A program made the position numbers and the translations under genes. 41,592 nt of DNA from a virus: the IMG/VR virus record IMGVR_UViG_3300021959_000106, positions 1 to 41,592 of that record; one strand, given 5' to 3'. Below, in pieces: positions 5,246-12,348 of this stretch. Positions within the stretch are counted from its first letter, which is position 1; every line of letters starts with the position of its first letter. Below the pieces are notes generated by a model. It worked only from the letters and a program-made list of their open reading frames with translations, did not search any database and had not been told where the DNA came from.

Positions 5246-7691
5246 GTTGTGCCTCCATTTGCATTTTCATCATGTTCTTTTCTCGTTCCAATTGAAGCTC
5301 GGCTTGTAGTTTGGCGATCTTCGCTTCAAGGTCAGCTTGTGTTTTGGCTTTTTGAATCTCCAAAGATTGCTGTGCTTTTGCTTGATCGATCTGGATATCA
5401 GACTGTGCCCGAGCTTGGTCGGCTTGAATCTGTGCTTGGGTGCGAGCCTGAAGTGCTTGAGCCTCGAGCTGTGCCAGCTGTTGAGCGTACTGCAACTCGC
5501 CACCTTGTCCTTGTTGTTGTCCTTGCTGAAGTGAACGTATGGCTTGCATCTGTGGTGCTTGCTGAACGACTTGTGCGGCACGCTGACTGATCAACATGTC
5601 CATCCTCGGATCAACATCCTCGAACTCGAACCTTTTATCTCCCAAATCTGGCAGAGCTGGCAACGGAACTCCGATGCTTGCCTCCATTCTGGTTCGGTAA
5701 AGCAACGCCACGTGTTCCGCAATGTGAGCAATCAGCACTGGTTGCAATGCTTTCGCTCCAGGATTGCCTGCCAACGATGGGTCTTGCATAAACTGCATAT
5801 GAACCGCAATGTGTGCGTCGTGATCTTGTTCTGGGAATGCTCGGATCGGTTTGCCGTAAAGCACCGACATGTTCTCGTCGATTGGGTCGAGCCTTGGAGC
5901 CTCTTCTGGCTTTTTCAAAATCTCGTCAATGTTCGGGATGCGGATCGCCTCGTACATTCGCTTGTAGGCTTCGTACATATCGTGAAGCTGTGGAGCGGTT
6001 TGTGCCATTTGAAGAATGGCTTGTGCTTGAGCGATGCGTTGTGCGGTGCTGAAGATATTTGGGTCGCTTACTGGGATCACGTCAACACGATCATTAAAAT
6101 CAGCTGCAAAAATTACTTCGGTCTGGCCAGAAACTGCGAATCTGAACTCCTCTGGTAGATAGAGAGAGTTGAGTTTTGCGAGCATCTTGAACTCTTGACC
6201 CTGCGAGTAGTGCAACCGCTTATGAATCGCTGAGAACGACTTTGAACCTTGCTCAATCAGCGCAACCGTAGAACCAACTGGTGCGTTCGGGTTCACATCC
6301 CCAACGTTCAAGTCTGCAGTGCTTGCAAACCTCCGACCAGCGTCAACAATAAAGCCAAGCAACTGGAACAAGGTGCTCGATGGCTCTTTGAACGGTAACG
6401 GCATGATAGCCTTGTTCACATCGTCAACAGTCGAGTCTAAATCTATAAACTCTCCTGGATTAACGTCAATCTCGCCACCACTCACTCGACCCTTCAGTTT
6501 AAAGCCACCTTGCATGTTTGCAAACGCAGCAGAGTCCAAAAGTGCGCGCAATGCGCCGGTTGCAGCTTTGCCCAATCCACCAATAATGTGATAAAGTCCA
6601 AAACCATAGAATCCAACTCCTGGCAAGAACTTATAGCTCACGAACCAATCTCTGCGCTTTTTGTTTTCGTCGCCTTCGTACCAGTTGCGTCGAACTGAAA
6701 CGATTTTCTGCGAGTCATAGTCAATCGTTACCACATAAGGGAACGCCACCATATTAGTATTGGTGTCGTTTTCATCTTCTTTGGATATCCCATCGATGCC
6801 ATCAAAAGTATCGTAAACGTGCATCTCCAAAAGGTTCATGACCTCGTCTTGCTGGTCATCAGCGTATGGATTTACACCCTCGATGTCATCAGTCGTGCTA
6901 CCAGATGGGTCAATACCGTCACCAGAATACTCAACTGGCAAGTACCAACCAGCCTGAACGTACTTATTAAAGTCGTTGCGCGGAAGCCTGATCAACTGGG
7001 TGTATCTGGGCGATGTGTAAAGGTCTTTGCTTTCCGGAGCAACAACAAAGTCTTCAGCGTTCACGAACTGTGAGCACTGACGATCCAAGTTCGCATCCCA
7101 CCAAACCTTTTTAAATGTCTGTCCGACAAGCGGTAACTGAAACAACATTTGATCCAGATCTGGGAAGTATTCCGGCATTTGCTCGGTGATCTGGTAATTC
7201 ATGAATTCTCTGACACGTCGTGCTTGGTCTTCAGTCTCTTCGTCAGGATTTCCTACGATGATTGTTTTGACTGGACCACCAGATGGGTAAAGCTCGGCTA
7301 TGGCTCGAGCATTGAACTGGGTCGCAGCTTCAGCGATCAGCGGATGAACGACTGTGCTCAATCCTCGGCTGGCTCGCTCTTCCTCAGACTCCATTAAACC
7401 ACCGTCTGGGTCCAGCGTTTTCAACCCTTCCTTATAACGCATCTCCCATTCAGCTCGGGCTGATTTATCGGACTCGAAATAATGAATAAGGTCTGAAGCC
7501 TTCCGACCAAGTGTCCTTTCATCAATCACCTCTGCCAAGTTCGCATCGAACGCAACCTCTGGCTCTTGGTCCATTAAATCTAGTGTTGGGTCTCCGATTA
7601 AAACATCCTCACCGAACGCTTCAACCTGTAAATCATCTGCGGGAGATCCCTCGGCAAACGGGATCACGTTATCTTCTAGCGGATCAGCCAT
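5229..7691 (-). CDS. Portal protein (P22-like podovirus type)
   Basis: The 820-residue product is the DNA-translocating portal (head-tail connector) by size and layout. There is an acidic N-terminal arm, then an alpha/beta body with VVHPLIAEAATQFNARAI at about residues 115-135. Later regions include ADLNVGDVNPNAPVGSTVAL and NDRVDVIPVSDPNIFSTAQR, typical of P22-type portals. Residues from about 690 on form a Gln-rich helix with near-heptad AQ/DQ repeats, like the portal barrel. The dodecamer normally forms at one vertex, takes terminase for packaging and later binds tail proteins. The ATG at 7691 follows GAGGG and overlaps the end of TerL by 8 bases. The family is well supported; homology to a specific phage was not tested. 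Confidence 0.85.
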   Translation of the reverse strand: MADPLEDNVIPFAEGSPADDLQVEAFGEDVLIGDPTLDLMDQEPEVAFDANLAEVIDERTLGRKASDLIHYFESDKSARAEWEMRYKEGLKTLDPDGGLMESEEERASRGLSTVVHPLIAEAATQFNARAIAELYPSGGPVKTIIVGNPDEETEDQARRVREFMNYQITEQMPEYFPDLDQMLFQLPLVGQTFKKVWWDANLDRQCSQFVNAEDFVVAPESKDLYTSPRYTQLIRLPRNDFNKYVQAGWYLPVEYSGDGIDPSGSTTDDIEGVNPYADDQQDEVMNLLEMHVYDTFDGIDGISKEDENDTNTNMVAFPYVVTIDYDSQKIVSVRRNWYEGDENKKRRDWFVSYKFLPGVGFYGFGLYHIIGGLGKAATGALRALLDSAAFANMQGGFKLKGRVSGGEIDVNPGEFIDLDSTVDDVNKAIMPLPFKEPSSTLFQLLGFIVDAGRRFASTADLNVGDVNPNAPVGSTVALIEQGSKSFSAIHKRLHYSQGQEFKMLAKLNSLYLPEEFRFAVSGQTEVIFAADFNDRVDVIPVSDPNIFSTAQRIAQAQAILQMAQTAPQLHDMYEAYKRMYEAIRIPNIDEILKKPEEAPRLDPIDENMSVLYGKPIRAFPEQDHDAHIAVHMQFMQDPSLAGNPGAKALQPVLIAHIAEHVALLYRTRMEASIGVPLPALPDLGDKRFEFEDVDPRMDMLISQRAAQVVQQAPQMQAIRSLQQGQQQGQGGELQYAQQLAQLEAQALQARTQAQIQADQARAQSDIQIDQAKAQQSLEIQKAKTQADLEAKIAKLQAELQLEREKNMMKMQMEAQRGINR

Positions 7692-9195
7692 ACATTGTTA
7701 CCCTCTGTTTGGGCAGTTCAGAATCGTCATCGTCGTAGTCTTGCGAGTGAGTCACAAACCATCCTTTTCGTAATCTCAACCAAGCCTGTGTACAAGTGTC
7801 AACTATATCGTCATTTTCCGTGGCTGGAAAGGCTGCACAGATGTCAATTAAGTTTTTAGCCCATTTTTTGTCTGATGGAAAGTAAATTCTTCCGTCTTCG
7901 AGCAATGCAGAACTTGCATGTGCGCGTGCTTCTTTATCGCGGTCTGGCATGTATTCAATCACTGGAACTCCTGCAACCCGTAAATCTTGAATCAAACTCT
8001 GGCCAGATGCCTTCTTTTCAATAAGCACTGCGTCTGGTTCGTAGGAATTATACGCTTCTTGAGCTATTCTCCTCAACTCCGGATATGTCACGCGGTCATA
8101 CCACATATCTAAAACAATCGCATTGGTCTGTCCTCGGCTTTTGAAAACTCCCCAAGTGGTTCTGGCAGAATACGAGGTTTTCTCTTTTGTGCTGAAAGCC
8201 GTATCCCAAGATTGGATAACGTACTCAATATCTGGCAGATCTGGTTTATCCCAAGGAACCCACCACTCAGCTCTCAGAATTCCACCACCTTTCGGCATTG
8301 GTCTTTGCTGTAACTGGCCAGCAGACGCATAACTGCCCAAAGACCGCTCAAGATTCCGAAGCGTTGGTTCGTCGATGCGGTCTGGCCACAACAGTTCGCC
8401 TTCCTCAGTCCTCGGGTCAGTGAAACCGAGTGAAGAAAAAGTCGGTGTCGGATGTCCGATCTCGTACCTTGCCGGCAGACAAAGGTGATCCCACTCTTGC
8501 CCAAGTTCATTCGCCAGAATGTGTCCGGTCAGGTCTTTTTCGTGCACTCGCTGCATAATAATAATGAATGCACCTGTTTTCGGGTCATTGAGTCGGGATT
8601 GCATCGCCTGATCCCACCATTCGAGAACACCTTCCCTGACTGCGGAACTTTCAGCTTCCCGAACGTTGTGCGGGTCATCAATCACAATAATATCACCACC
8701 TTCACCCGTCAACGCACCATCCACCGAAGTCGCTATGCGGTATCCGGTTTGGCTGTTCTCAAAACGTTGTTTCTGGTTTTGGTCTCCGGTCAAGTGGAAA
8801 GTTTGCCCGAAGTGTTGTTGATACCAAGGCGAATCAATCAACCGCCTACACTTAACTGAATCCCTGATGGAAAGCGAAGATGCGTACGAAGCAAACAAAA
8901 AACGCTTTTGTGGCTGGATGGTCCAAGTCCAAGCCGGTAAAGCCACAGCCACAGAAATAGACTTCATGTGACGAGGCGGTATGTTAATGATCAACCGCCG
9001 GATTTTACCTTCAACGACCGCTTGCAGATGTTCGCTGATTGCGTCTATGTGCCAGTTGTCGTGAAAATCACGTCCTGGCTCAATCGTCTGCCAAGACCTC
9101 TTGGTAAACTCCTTCAGTGATCTCCTCATCTTCTCCGCTCTCACTTCCGTCAATGACAGCGTGCTCAAGAACTCGTTCAATTGTTGTGAGGTCAT
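7684..9195 (-). CDS. Terminase large subunit
   Basis: This 503-residue protein is the packaging motor: an ATPase that pumps DNA through the portal plus a nuclease that cuts concatemers. Near residue 75 is a variant Walker A (IINIPPRHMKS). Walker B is DIIVIDDPH at 168-176. The C-terminal RNase H-like nuclease shows its acidic residues in QSWDTAF, VLIEKKASGQS and ENDDIVDT. The start at 9195 gives a 116-base overlap with the upstream gene. A second ATG at 9129, preceded by GGAG, would cut the overlap to 50 bases, so residues 1-22 are uncertain. Gene order small subunit-TerL-portal supports the call. Confidence 0.93.
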   Translation of the reverse strand: MTSQQLNEFLSTLSLTEVRAEKMRRSLKEFTKRSWQTIEPGRDFHDNWHIDAISEHLQAVVEGKIRRLIINIPPRHMKSISVAVALPAWTWTIQPQKRFLFASYASSLSIRDSVKCRRLIDSPWYQQHFGQTFHLTGDQNQKQRFENSQTGYRIATSVDGALTGEGGDIIVIDDPHNVREAESSAVREGVLEWWDQAMQSRLNDPKTGAFIIIMQRVHEKDLTGHILANELGQEWDHLCLPARYEIGHPTPTFSSLGFTDPRTEEGELLWPDRIDEPTLRNLERSLGSYASAGQLQQRPMPKGGGILRAEWWVPWDKPDLPDIEYVIQSWDTAFSTKEKTSYSARTTWGVFKSRGQTNAIVLDMWYDRVTYPELRRIAQEAYNSYEPDAVLIEKKASGQSLIQDLRVAGVPVIEYMPDRDKEARAHASSALLEDGRIYFPSDKKWAKNLIDICAAFPATENDDIVDTCTQAWLRLRKGWFVTHSQDYDDDDSELPKQRVTMYG

Positions 9196-9655
9196 TATCT
9201 GTTAGTCTGTTTATGTCCAAAACTCGTGTTTGTTCAACTTGTGCTTTTACTTCCACTGCTTTTAAATCGGGAACGCATTTACCGAGCAAAGTCTTTGCCG
9301 CCAGAACTCTGAGTTCGGGATCGGCTGCAATTTTGCCAGATTGTGTTGCGTTGCCTTGTGAGTCTTTTGTGTAAACTGGGAATATCTCTTTGCCCTGCAT
9401 CACAAGCGACAAAAACCCGACAGGGTCTGCTTGACCCATGATCCAATTGATTGTTGCGTGGTGATTCCACTTGTACCGGCTTTTGCGTGCAGGCTTTTGG
9501 TACTTCATCGGCTCAACTGATTTAAATTTGCCGTCCCAAGTCTCTGGCTGAACGGGAGGACCATCTTTAACTGGTCTTTGGACAATTATTTCCTCTCCTC
9601 TTTCTTTTGGAGGACGTCCAACACGTTTTTTATTCTCTGATTTACCATTTTCCAT
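9080..9655 (-). CDS. Candidate terminase small subunit
   Basis: A 191-residue protein just upstream of TerL, the usual place for the DNA-recognition subunit. The N-terminus is basic with an AT-hook-like VGRPPKERG. The centre (SRYKWNHHATINWIMGQADPVGFLSL and PELRVLAAKTLLGKCVPDLKAVEV) matches a pattern I recall from proteins preceding TerL in marine phages, and the C-terminus is acidic. The ATG at 9655 is used because AAAGG lies 8 bases before it; an upstream TTG is less likely. The assignment rests on position and composition, not on a diagnostic motif. Confidence 0.6.
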   Translation of the reverse strand: MENGKSENKKRVGRPPKERGEEIIVQRPVKDGPPVQPETWDGKFKSVEPMKYQKPARKSRYKWNHHATINWIMGQADPVGFLSLVMQGKEIFPVYTKDSQGNATQSGKIAADPELRVLAAKTLLGKCVPDLKAVEVKAQVEQTRVLDINRLTDNDLTTIERVLEHAVIDGSESGEDEEITEGVYQEVLADD

Positions 9656-9677
9656 GGTCAAAACCTTTATTTCTGTG

Positions 9678-9702
9678 GTCAACAGTTCAACTAACTGTCA
9701 AC
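9678..9702. repeat. Imperfect inverted repeat at the late-operon promoter
   Basis: Two 10-base arms, GTCAACAGTT and AACTGTCAAC, are inverted around a 5-base centre and match at 8 of 10 positions. The repeat sits immediately downstream of the proposed -10 box of the leftward promoter, so it would cover the transcription start. That is a typical site for an operator. The binding protein is unknown. Confidence 0.4.
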
Positions 9703-9703
9703 A

Positions 9704-9732
9704 AGTATCGCTGATTTTACGGCAAAAGAAAA
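9704..9732 (-). promoter_or_regulatory. Leftward late promoter before the terminase genes
   Basis: On the minus strand TTTTCT (9732-9727) is separated by exactly 17 bases from GATACT (9709-9704). The same TTTTCT-17-xATAAT layout occurs at several other promoters in this window. The -35 box lies within the U-tract of the terminator ending the upstream operon, so termination and re-initiation would share the same bases. It would drive the terminase-portal-head block. Confidence 0.5.
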
Positions 9733-9754
9733 GGGCTACCAGTTTCAGTAGCCC
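9722..9754 (-). terminator. Intrinsic terminator of the short leftward operon
   Basis: On the minus strand a 7-bp perfect stem GGGCTAC/GTAGCCC with an 8-base loop is followed at once by TTTTCTTTT. It lies downstream of the four small leftward genes (10922-9817) and upstream of the terminase genes. It would therefore separate early and late leftward transcription. Confidence 0.75.
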
Positions 9755-9768
9755 AAAGACTTACCTTA

Positions 9769-9798
9769 GGGGAGGAGAGAATGTGAAATTCTCACCCC
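9769..9798. other. Stem-loop in the 3' untranslated stretch
   Basis: GAGAAT (9777-9782) and ATTCTC (9788-9793) are a perfect inverted repeat with a 5-base loop, extended by GGGG/CCCC arms across an asymmetric internal loop. It lies between the last gene of the short leftward operon and its terminator. It may protect the 3' end of that mRNA or be a protein site. There is no U-tract of its own. Confidence 0.45.
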
Positions 9799-9816
9799 GA
9801 ATTATGCTCCCCTTTT

Positions 9817-9981
9817 TTAAAAAATTAAAGCCCCAAGCACCAAACCAATCATACACCAGATAAACAACTCCACAACGCGCTCGTCTTTCTGCTCAACGAA
9901 GTCTGATCTGATTAGGCTCTTGCCGTAAATATCCCGAGCAGTTCTGTTATAACGTAATGTCCAATTGCTTTTATCACCCAT
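9817..9981 (-). CDS. Small C-tail-anchored membrane protein
   Basis: A 54-codon frame with a clear GAGGAG site six bases before its ATG. The N-terminal 36 residues are polar (MGDKSNWTLRYNRTARDIYG...). The last 17 or so form one hydrophobic segment (LFIWCMIGLVLGALIF) ending at the stop, which predicts a tail-anchored inner-membrane protein with its N-terminus in the cytoplasm. It is the last gene of the four-gene leftward operon, away from the lysis cassette. An early host-envelope role is possible but unproven. Confidence 0.6.
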   Translation of the reverse strand: MGDKSNWTLRYNRTARDIYGKSLIRSDFVEQKDERVVELFIWCMIGLVLGALIF

Positions 9982-9983
9982 GT

Positions 9984-10199
9984 TCAACTCCTCAAATGTT
10001 GTTCAATTTTCTTTTCAATGTGACCCAAAACCGCCAGATTATGTTCGAACTCTTGTTGTCGGTCGTATTTTTCTTCCACCACCGGAAAGTAAAGCTGAAC
10101 CGCATCCAGCAAATACCGCAGTTCTTCTCTGTTAAATTTTAAGGTGAAGAACTCCTCTCGGGAGTTCTCCAAAATCATTCTGCTTTTAACAAGTCCCAC
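9984..10199 (-). CDS. Small hypothetical protein, 71 residues
   Basis: A mainly helical protein with KFNREELRYLLDAVQLYFPV in the centre and a charged helical C-terminus (EHNLAVLGHIEKKIEQHL). I place the start at a GTG at 10199 because GAGGAG lies six bases upstream, next to the stop of the preceding gene. An ATG at 10244 lacks a ribosome site and would overlap that gene by 35 bases. It ends 2 bases before the next start. Function unknown. Confidence 0.6.
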   Translation of the reverse strand: MGLVKSRMILENSREEFFTLKFNREELRYLLDAVQLYFPVVEEKYDRQQEFEHNLAVLGHIEKKIEQHLRS

Positions 10200-10209
10200 A
10201 CACTTCTCC

Positions 10210-10533
10210 TCAAAAGTTGTAATCGTAGAATTTAATTGGCTCATCGGCTAGGTAGTGCCGACCATGCTTGCTTCTCCAGAACCCGTGCTTGTAGCCCTTT
10301 GGTTTATTGAACCGAGCGCGGATGATTGGTTTTGTTTCGTCCGACGTAATCAACCACTTTTGCTGATCCTGATTTGGGGTGTGTCCAAAAAATCCTCCTG
10401 GGATAAACTCCCTGCCCCAATTTGTTTCGACTGCTTTCATCTGACGAATCTCAATTGTTTTCTCTGAGATCACTCGGACAACTTCGTAAGGCTCAATGTC
10501 GCTGTAGAGGTGTTGGTTGCAAAACTTTTTCAT
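10210..10533 (-). CDS. Conserved phage protein with YDYNF C-terminus
   Basis: A 107-residue protein with a beta-rich pattern: SDIEPYEVVRVISEKTIEIR, a central FIPGGFFGHTPNQ, WLITSDETKPIIRARF and a C-terminal KHGRHYLADEPIKFYDYNF. The layout SD-PY-VV-VIS-KTI-IR ... FYDYNF is a widespread family of small phage and metagenomic proteins that I recognise by pattern; it has no assigned activity. The gene begins after the AGAAAGGAA leader block and behind a hairpin terminator (10551-10576). Confidence 0.7.
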   Translation of the reverse strand: MKKFCNQHLYSDIEPYEVVRVISEKTIEIRQMKAVETNWGREFIPGGFFGHTPNQDQQKWLITSDETKPIIRARFNKPKGYKHGFWRSKHGRHYLADEPIKFYDYNF

Positions 10534-10550
10534 AACTTGTTTCCTTTCTC

Positions 10551-10576
10551 AAAAATGAGGGGGATAAGCCCCCCTC
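10551..10576 (-). terminator. Hairpin with U-tract in a 5' leader
   Basis: Reading leftward, GAGGGGG and CCCCCTC form a 7-bp stem with a 6-base loop, followed by ATTTTT and then directly by the TGAGAAAGGAA ribosome-binding block of the gene starting at 10533. A TATAAT overlaps the previous stop codon just upstream (10588-10583). It looks like a partial terminator or attenuator between two cotranscribed genes. Confidence 0.7.
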
Positions 10577-10583
10577 GTGTAAA

Positions 10584-10922
10584 TTATAAATCAATTTCCT
10601 CAACGCTTTTGGTCTCAACAATTTCTTTACCAAAATTCAAATCTTCTAAGTCAACGCGCTTAAACCCAACTGGCTCAACTCGGAACCAACCTTGTGAAGT
10701 GTGCAACACATCACCAACCGAAGTCGAAGCACAACCCTTGCCAGTGAAACATTTTTGAACAGCACCGTTGTTCCACCAGTAATCATCAACCGTTTGCGTC
10801 ATTGCATAAGCATCGCTGAGTGCAAGAGTGTTATTGTCGGTTGGAGCATCCACAACAGCCACCATGCGGAGTTCGTTGTTGTTGTTCCAGTCTTGTTGCC
10901 AAACACAAACCAATGTAGACAT
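10584..10922 (-). CDS. Hypothetical first protein of the leftward early operon
   Basis: A 112-residue soluble protein. Residues 1-60 carry aromatic/Asn-rich strands (CVWQQDWNNNNELRMVAVVD) and a helix (SDAYAMTQTVDDYWWNNG). The rest is strand-rich with GWFRVEPVGFKRVDLEDL. No family is recognised. It has its own sigma70-like promoter at 10968-10996, a short hairpin in the leader and the TGAGAAAGGAA block before ATG, so it is probably expressed early and strongly. Confidence 0.6.
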   Translation of the reverse strand: MSTLVCVWQQDWNNNNELRMVAVVDAPTDNNTLALSDAYAMTQTVDDYWWNNGAVQKCFTGKGCASTSVGDVLHTSQGWFRVEPVGFKRVDLEDLNFGKEIVETKSVEEIDL

Positions 10923-10967
10923 TTTATTTCCTTTCTCAGTTGGCGGGATTTATTTCCCGATGAAGTA

Positions 10968-10996
10968 ATTATCTCTCTTTTCGGGGAACAGAGCAA
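10968..10996 (-). promoter_or_regulatory. Leftward early promoter
   Basis: On the minus strand TTGCTC (10996-10991), 17 bases, then GATAAT (10973-10968). Downstream the leader carries a CGGGA/TCCCG hairpin (10944-10959) and the TGAGAAAGGAA block (10938-10928), and the gene starts at 10922. The arrangement matches the modules at 16497 and 24648. Confidence 0.6.
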
Positions 10997-11321
10997 CATT
11001 TTTATCACTTTTGTTTCTGTTTTAAAACAAAGACTTACAAAAAATATTAAAAAAAGTTCCCAGACTCTGGGTTACGTTTCCGCTAATAATGTTTTTCGGT
11101 TTCGTCCGTAACCTTTTGTTTTTGCTCAATAAAACAGCAGACCGAAACCAGAAACCACAGATTCTCTGAAATTTCACACACACAACAACACACAAAATCC
11201 TCCTTTATAATAAGCCGACCAATTTCCAAGGACGGGGTCCAAAACAACTCGATCCAAAAGTCTGGGTTCGGCGGTTTCGTTGTTGAAAAATAAGGAAACA
11301 ACCGGAAACGCAAAATTTTTC

Positions 11322-11350
11322 TTTTCTTCAGCACCGAAAACAACGATAAT
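11322..11350 (+). promoter_or_regulatory. Rightward early promoter
   Basis: TTTTCT (11322-11327), 17 bases, GATAAT (11345-11350), followed by TGAGAAAGGA and a GTG start at 11380. It is the only promoter candidate ahead of the first rightward genes, so it probably drives the SSB-primase-helicase section. A hairpin with GTTTC/GAAAC arms and a T-rich run lies just upstream. Confidence 0.6.
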
Positions 11351-11379
11351 TAATCTTCAACGATGAGAAAGGACAGAAA

Positions 11380-11745
11380 GTGCCAAAAGTTTACGTAGTC
11401 AACCGCCCAACTCGTAACAAGTTCGGGTGGACTCCAGATTTAAGTGATGCTGCGCGTTACGGTACACTCGAGATCGTTTTCGAGGAAAACGACCGTCCGC
11501 AGTTCTTGCCGGTGCCGAGCATACAAAAAGCTCGTCGCATCATGAAAGACTTCTCGGCAGAAGATTATATTCTTTGGCCAGGAGGTGGTGACCCGATTGC
11601 GGTGATGATTGTTACGATGATCGCACGTGAAAAGGCCAACACAGTACGAGTGCTCCGTTGGGAGCGCAATCTCGAAGAAGGCGAACGCGACAGGCGGAAA
11701 GGTTGGTACATGCCCGTTGCGCTCGAGTTTAGAAAGGAAGACTAA
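11380..11745 (+). CDS. Conserved hypothetical phage protein (MPKVYVVNR family)
   Basis: A 121-residue protein beginning with GTG six bases after AAAGGA. It opens with MPKVYVVNRPT and contains DLSDAARYGTLEIVFEE, SAEDYILWPGGGDPIAVMIV and VRVLRWERN. This resembles a common family of about 100-residue phage proteins that start MPK-(V/I)-x-V-x-NR, encoded at the head of replication modules. The Rossmann-like strand/helix alternation (YILWPGGGDPIAVMI) suggests an alpha/beta fold, but no function is known. It is the first gene after the rightward promoter. Confidence 0.7.
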   Translation: MPKVYVVNRPTRNKFGWTPDLSDAARYGTLEIVFEENDRPQFLPVPSIQKARRIMKDFSAEDYILWPGGGDPIAVMIVTMIAREKANTVRVLRWERNLEEGERDRRKGWYMPVALEFRKED

Positions 11746-11749
11746 ACGT

Positions 11750-12343
11750 ATGTCAACCGACATTGATCTGCTCATGGACGTGGCACCAGCGTCCACAGAA
11801 CTTGGTGCAGTCGCAGACATGGCTCAACGCATGGTCAATCTCGAAGCTGAGATTGAACGCATGGAAGAGCTGTTGAAGCAAAAGAAGCAGGATCTCAAAG
11901 TGTTGGCGGAGAACGATCTACCAGATCTGATGCAAGAGCTCAACATCCGTAGCTTTGAACTGAACGATGGTTCGAAGATCGACGTGAAGGATGTGATCCA
12001 AGCAAGCATTCCCTCGCAAGGTGCAATCGACCGCGCCAAAGAGGAATCTGTGCGGGCAGAGTTGTTGTTACTCCAACAGCAGTGCTTTGATTGGTTACGC
12101 GCCAATGGTGGCGGGGATCTGATCAAGAGCGCAGTTGAGGTTCAATTTGGACGTGATGAGGACGAGGCAGCAAACGCATTCACTGCAGCTTTGCGTGACC
12201 AACATCTAAATTACAAACGGGCAACCAGCGTCCACCCCCAGACACTTAACAGTTTTATGAAAGAGCGTTTGACGGAGGGTCGTGATGTGCCCATGGAGTT
12301 GTTCAGAGTTTACACTGGTCGTCGTGCCAACATTAGGAGATAA
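11750..12343 (+). CDS. Conserved phage protein with N-terminal coiled coil
   Basis: The 197-residue product has a coiled coil at about residues 25-60 (AQRMVNLEAEIERMEELLKQ). Then come NDLPDLMQELNIRSFELNDG, a helical middle and a C-terminus with SVHPQTLNSFMKERL and ELFRVYTGRRANI. The pattern (coiled coil, a leucine-rich turn then FELNDGS, then SVHPQTL-F and VY-GRRA-I) is shared by proteins that precede the SSB-like gene in many marine podophages. The start at 11750 follows AAGGAAG. A role in replication or recombination is inferred from position. Confidence 0.65.
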   Translation: MSTDIDLLMDVAPASTELGAVADMAQRMVNLEAEIERMEELLKQKKQDLKVLAENDLPDLMQELNIRSFELNDGSKIDVKDVIQASIPSQGAIDRAKEESVRAELLLLQQQCFDWLRANGGGDLIKSAVEVQFGRDEDEAANAFTAALRDQHLNYKRATSVHPQTLNSFMKERLTEGRDVPMELFRVYTGRRANIRR

Positions 12344-12348
12344 TCATT

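Larger units (their letters stand above)
10923..11379. other. Divergent regulatory region with repeated CGGTTTCG words
   Basis: This 457-base stretch has no convincing gene; an 86-codon leftward frame inside it lacks a ribosome site and has an odd composition. It holds the leftward promoter (10968-10996) and the rightward promoter (11322-11350). CGGTTTCGT occurs at 11097-11105 and 11272-11280, and related inverted words occur at 11141-11149 (ACCGAAACC), 11301-11310 (ACCGGAAACG) and 11333-11340 (ACCGAAAA). There is a GTTTTAAAAC palindrome at 11019-11028 and an A/T-rich tract near 11040-11055. Repeats plus A/T-rich DNA beside the replication genes suit a control region or replication origin; this is inference. 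Confidence 0.5.

Noticed and set aside
5544-6158. 204-codon rightward frame opposite the portal gene
   Set aside because: Antisense shadow of a strong gene; no ribosome site and no recognisable motif.
11083-11343. 86-codon leftward frame in the divergent region
   Set aside because: No ribosome site, odd Cys/Trp/Phe-rich product, and it overlaps the repeats and the rightward promoter.
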